From: Gammaproteobacteria bacterium
Lineage (GTDB): Bacteria; Pseudomonadota; Gammaproteobacteria; PS1; Pseudothioglobaceae
Length of the DNA: 43,276 nt
NCBI GenBank assembly: GCA_030739975.1
Contig: JASLYC010000018.1
Span: 1-43,276, forward strand
Reading direction: 5' to 3'
Part shown: positions 40,579 to 43,276 of the stretch, piece after piece
Position numbering within the stretch: position 1 is the stretch's first letter
Layout of the letters: each line of letters opens with the position of its first letter
Position numbers and translations under genes: made by a program
The notes under the pieces: generated by a model
What the model was told of the DNA's origin: nothing
Databases searched by the model: none
What the model saw: the letters and a program-made list of their open reading frames with translations, nothing else

Positions 40579-43276
40579 ACATTCTCATCCAAGGGCTACG
40601 TTCATCCCAGCCATCAGGGTGCCAGGAGTTTTGTACGGCCCTAAAAACTCTTTCAGGGTGTGGCATCATAATAGTAACTTGTCCTGAGTCATTACAAACC
40701 CCAGCAATAGCATTTTCTGAGCCATTTGGATTGTGGGGATATTGCTGAGTAGAGTTACCAAAATGGTCAACATATTTGAGAGCTAAATTACTGTCAGATT
40801 GATTGGCGTTAAATTTTACTCTTCCCTCACCGTGAGCTATTGCAATAGGCATTATTGAACCAGCCATATCCTTTAGAAAAATAGATTTTGATTTCTGAAC
40901 TTTTACAGACGAAAAGCGTGCCTCGAATTGTTCTGATTTGTTACGGTTAAAGGTAGGCCAGTTATCAGATCCAGGAATGATATCGGTTATATTAGACATC
41001 ATCTGGCAACCGTTACATATTCCCAGTGCGAAGCTGTCAGAACGATCAAAGAAAGCACTAAAGTCATCTTTAGCTCTGTTGTTGTATAGTATAGAGTTTG
41101 CCCAACCTCTACCTGCACCCAAAACATCCCCATAAGAGAATCCACCACAAGCAACTAGACCATTGAATTGCTTGAGTGAAGTGCGGCCTGAGAGTATATC
41201 GCTCATATGTACATCAACTGCTTCGAATTCAGCCTTAGAGAATGCAGCGGCCATTTCAATCTGACCGTTAATCCCTTGCTCTCTGAGTACAGCTATTCTT
41301 GGCTTTATTTTTGTTTTTATATATGGTGAAACAATTGACTCATTTATGTCAAAAGATAGAGCAGTCTTTATGCCTTTAGTATCTTCTGATACTCCAGTGA
41401 ATTCCTGCTCAGCACATTCTGGATTGTCCCTCAGTCTGGCAATTTCGTAGGAGGTTGATGACCATATTGATTGTAATTCAGAGCGTTTAGCTTGATATAC
41501 TAACTTTTTGTTTGATTTAATAATAATTTCGTCAGTATCATTTATTGTTGCTATTTTTCTTGTACAGGCTAACAAACCAACATCTGAAAGCATACTAAGT
41601 ACAGTCTTTTTGTTTTCATTATCAACCTGAATAACACACCCAAGTTCTTCATTGAAGAGTTCAGTTATAGCATCCTCACTGACATCTATTGTAAGACCAA
41701 GATGAGAGCAAAAGGCCATTTCTAATAATGTTACAATCGCACCACCATCACTCCTATCGTGGTACGAGCTTATTAGGTTTTTTTTATTAAATAGGTTAAT
41801 AATAGAGAAAAAGCTACTAAATAGTCTGCTGTCATCTAAATTAGGCGCTATATCGCCAACCTGATTATATACTTGGGCGAGACATGAACCTCCCATCCTA
41901 TTCTTCTTAAAACCCAAGTCAATTAATAGTAGCTCTGACCCTTTGATGTTTTTGAGCAAGGGTGTTTTTTGTAATCTGGCGTCTGGAGTTTTGGAGAATG
42001 CACTAATAATAAGTGACAATGGTGCTGTTACAGATTTGCTTTTACCTTCTTCAAGCCAAGAACTCTTCATTGACATTGAGTCCTTGCCTACCGGTACAGT
42101 TAAACCAAGTTCAGGGCATAGTTCCATTCCAACAGCCTCAACAGCATCAAATAGTTTGGCATCTTCGCCAGGGTGGCCACTAGCAGCCATCCAGTTAGCT
42201 GATAGACTAATGTCTTTTATGTCTTCAATATATGCCGATAACATGTTTGTAAGTGATTCACCAATACTCATTCTTGCTGCAGACTTAGCATCACAAAGCG
42301 CTACTGGAGTTTTTTCTCCTATAGACATAACTTCACCCTGATAGCCAATATAGTCTGCTAAAGATATAGCACAGTCAGATACTGGGACTTGCCAAGGGCC
42401 AACAAGCTGATCCCTAGCGACCATTCCTGTGACTGAACGATCCCCTATAGTTATAAGAAAGTTTTTGCTAGCAACTGTAGGTAGTTTAAGTATGCGTTTA
42501 ATTGCCCCATCTATTGTAATTTTTGATGTATCTAGTGAGGCTAATTCATTATTAATAGAAACTGCAACTTTGTTGGTCTTTGGAGGGTCGCCTAAAAGAA
42601 CCTTCATTGGCATATCTATAGGCCTATCTTTGAAATAATCGTCCGTTAAAATTAAGTCCTGGTTTTCAGTAGCAGTTCCTAATACTGCGAATGGAGCCCT
42701 TGCTCTCTTACAAATTTTTGAAAAAACATCTATGTTTTCTTCTTCAATTGCTAATACATAGCGTTCTTGTGATTCGTTACACCAAACTTCAAGTGGAGAC
42801 ATCTGTCTGTCGTCGTTAGGCACCATTCTTAATTCAAATATACCGCCCCTGTTTGAGTCATTTACTAGTTCTGGTAGACCATTAGATAAGCCACCTGCAC
42901 CAATATCATGGATAGAAACGATTGGGTTATTGTTACCCATATTGATACAGCTATCAATAACTTCTTGAGCTCTTCTTTGCATTTCAGGATTTGCTCGCTG
43001 AACTGAAGCAAAATCAAGGTCTTCACTCTGTTCACCACTACCCACTGATGAAGCTGCACCTCCACCTAAACCAATTAGCATTGCAGGACCTCCTAATACA
43101 ACCAACTTGCAACCGACCGGTATCTCACCTTTTTTGATGTGTTGTTCTTGTATATGTCCCATACCACCGGCAAGCATAATAGGCTTGTGGTATCCACGCA
43201 CATCACCATCATTCGATAGCTGTTCGTAGGTTCTAAAGTATCCCAAAGTATTAGGTCGACCAAACTCGTTGTTAAA
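40550..43276 (-). CDS. purL: Phosphoribosylformylglycinamidine synthase, C-terminal part, truncated by window edge
   Basis: ORF stays open to the window end (upstream reads [18 protein letters not shown]); [66 protein letters not shown]. The track start at 43246 is an internal TTG. Confidence 0.97.
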   Translation of the reverse strand, partial: FNNEFGRPNTLGYFRTYEQLSNDGDVRGYHKPIMLAGGMGHIQEQHIKKGEIPVGCKLVVLGGPAMLIGLGGGAASSVGSGEQSEDLDFASVQRANPEMQRRAQEVIDSCINMGNNNPIVSIHDIGAGGLSNGLPELVNDSNRGGIFELRMVPNDDRQMSPLEVWCNESQERYVLAIEEENIDVFSKICKRARAPFAVLGTATENQDLILTDDYFKDRPIDMPMKVLLGDPPKTNKVAVSINNELASLDTSKITIDGAIKRILKLPTVASKNFLITIGDRSVTGMVARDQLVGPWQVPVSDCAISLADYIGYQGEVMSIGEKTPVALCDAKSAARMSIGESLTNMLSAYIEDIKDISLSANWMAASGHPGEDAKLFDAVEAVGMELCPELGLTVPVGKDSMSMKSSWLEEGKSKSVTAPLSLIISAFSKTPDARLQKTPLLKNIKGSELLLIDLGFKKNRMGGSCLAQVYNQVGDIAPNLDDSRLFSSFFSIINLFNKKNLISSYHDRSDGGAIVTLLEMAFCSHLGLTIDVSEDAITELFNEELGCVIQVDNENKKTVLSMLSDVGLLACTRKIATINDTDEIIIKSNKKLVYQAKRSELQSIWSSTSYEIARLRDNPECAEQEFTGVSEDTKGIKTALSFDINESIVSPYIKTKIKPRIAVLREQGINGQIEMAAAFSKAEFEAVDVHMSDILSGRTSLKQFNGLVACGGFSYGDVLGAGRGWANSILYNNRAKDDFSAFFDRSDSFALGICNGCQMMSNITDIIPGSDNWPTFNRNKSEQFEARFSSVKVQKSKSIFLKDMAGSIMPIAIAHGEGRVKFNANQSDSNLALKYVDHFGNSTQQYPHNPNGSENAIAGVCNDSGQVTIMMPHPERVFRAVQNSWHPDGWDERSPWMRMFENARSWID

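Noticed and set aside
41943-42341. 132-aa plus-strand ORF
   Set aside because: Antisense shadow of purL.

Overview
AT-rich bacterial chromosome segment with gammaproteobacterial-type gene content. Gene order and the periplasmic rhodanese genes suggest a SUP05/Thioglobus-like sulfur oxidiser, but the taxon is an inference. Most of the window is core housekeeping: partial dnaK, coaD-rsmD, ppa-rnd, ntrY-ntrX-like-trkA-trkH, a diaminopropionate ammonia-lyase/M24 peptidase pair, dinG-like helicase, ispB, rlmE, typA, an RND pump, leuC-leuD-ruvA, an AsnO-like amidotransferase, rnhA, DUF455, rluE-like, ratA, smpB, HU, ndk, rlmN, ispG, dxs, trhP-like, grxD, a DUF45 protease and partial purL. No rRNA, tRNA, CRISPR array or mobile element was recognised. 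The most unusual region is about 26.1-29.3 kb: a small acidic secreted protein, a 17-bp palindrome, two tandem exported rhodanese-like proteins with a near-identical 250-bp internal block, then a Sel1-repeat gene whose signal-peptide codons contain a perfect terminator-like hairpin, then a DUF3530-like hydrolase with a degenerate nucleophile elbow. Other notable points are an NtrX-like regulator lacking the AAA+ domain, an rsmD gene with no ATG/GTG/TTG start, a two-gene DAL + M24 module, and an NAGGN-type amidotransferase without its usual partner. All calls come from reading the sequence; no searches were run.
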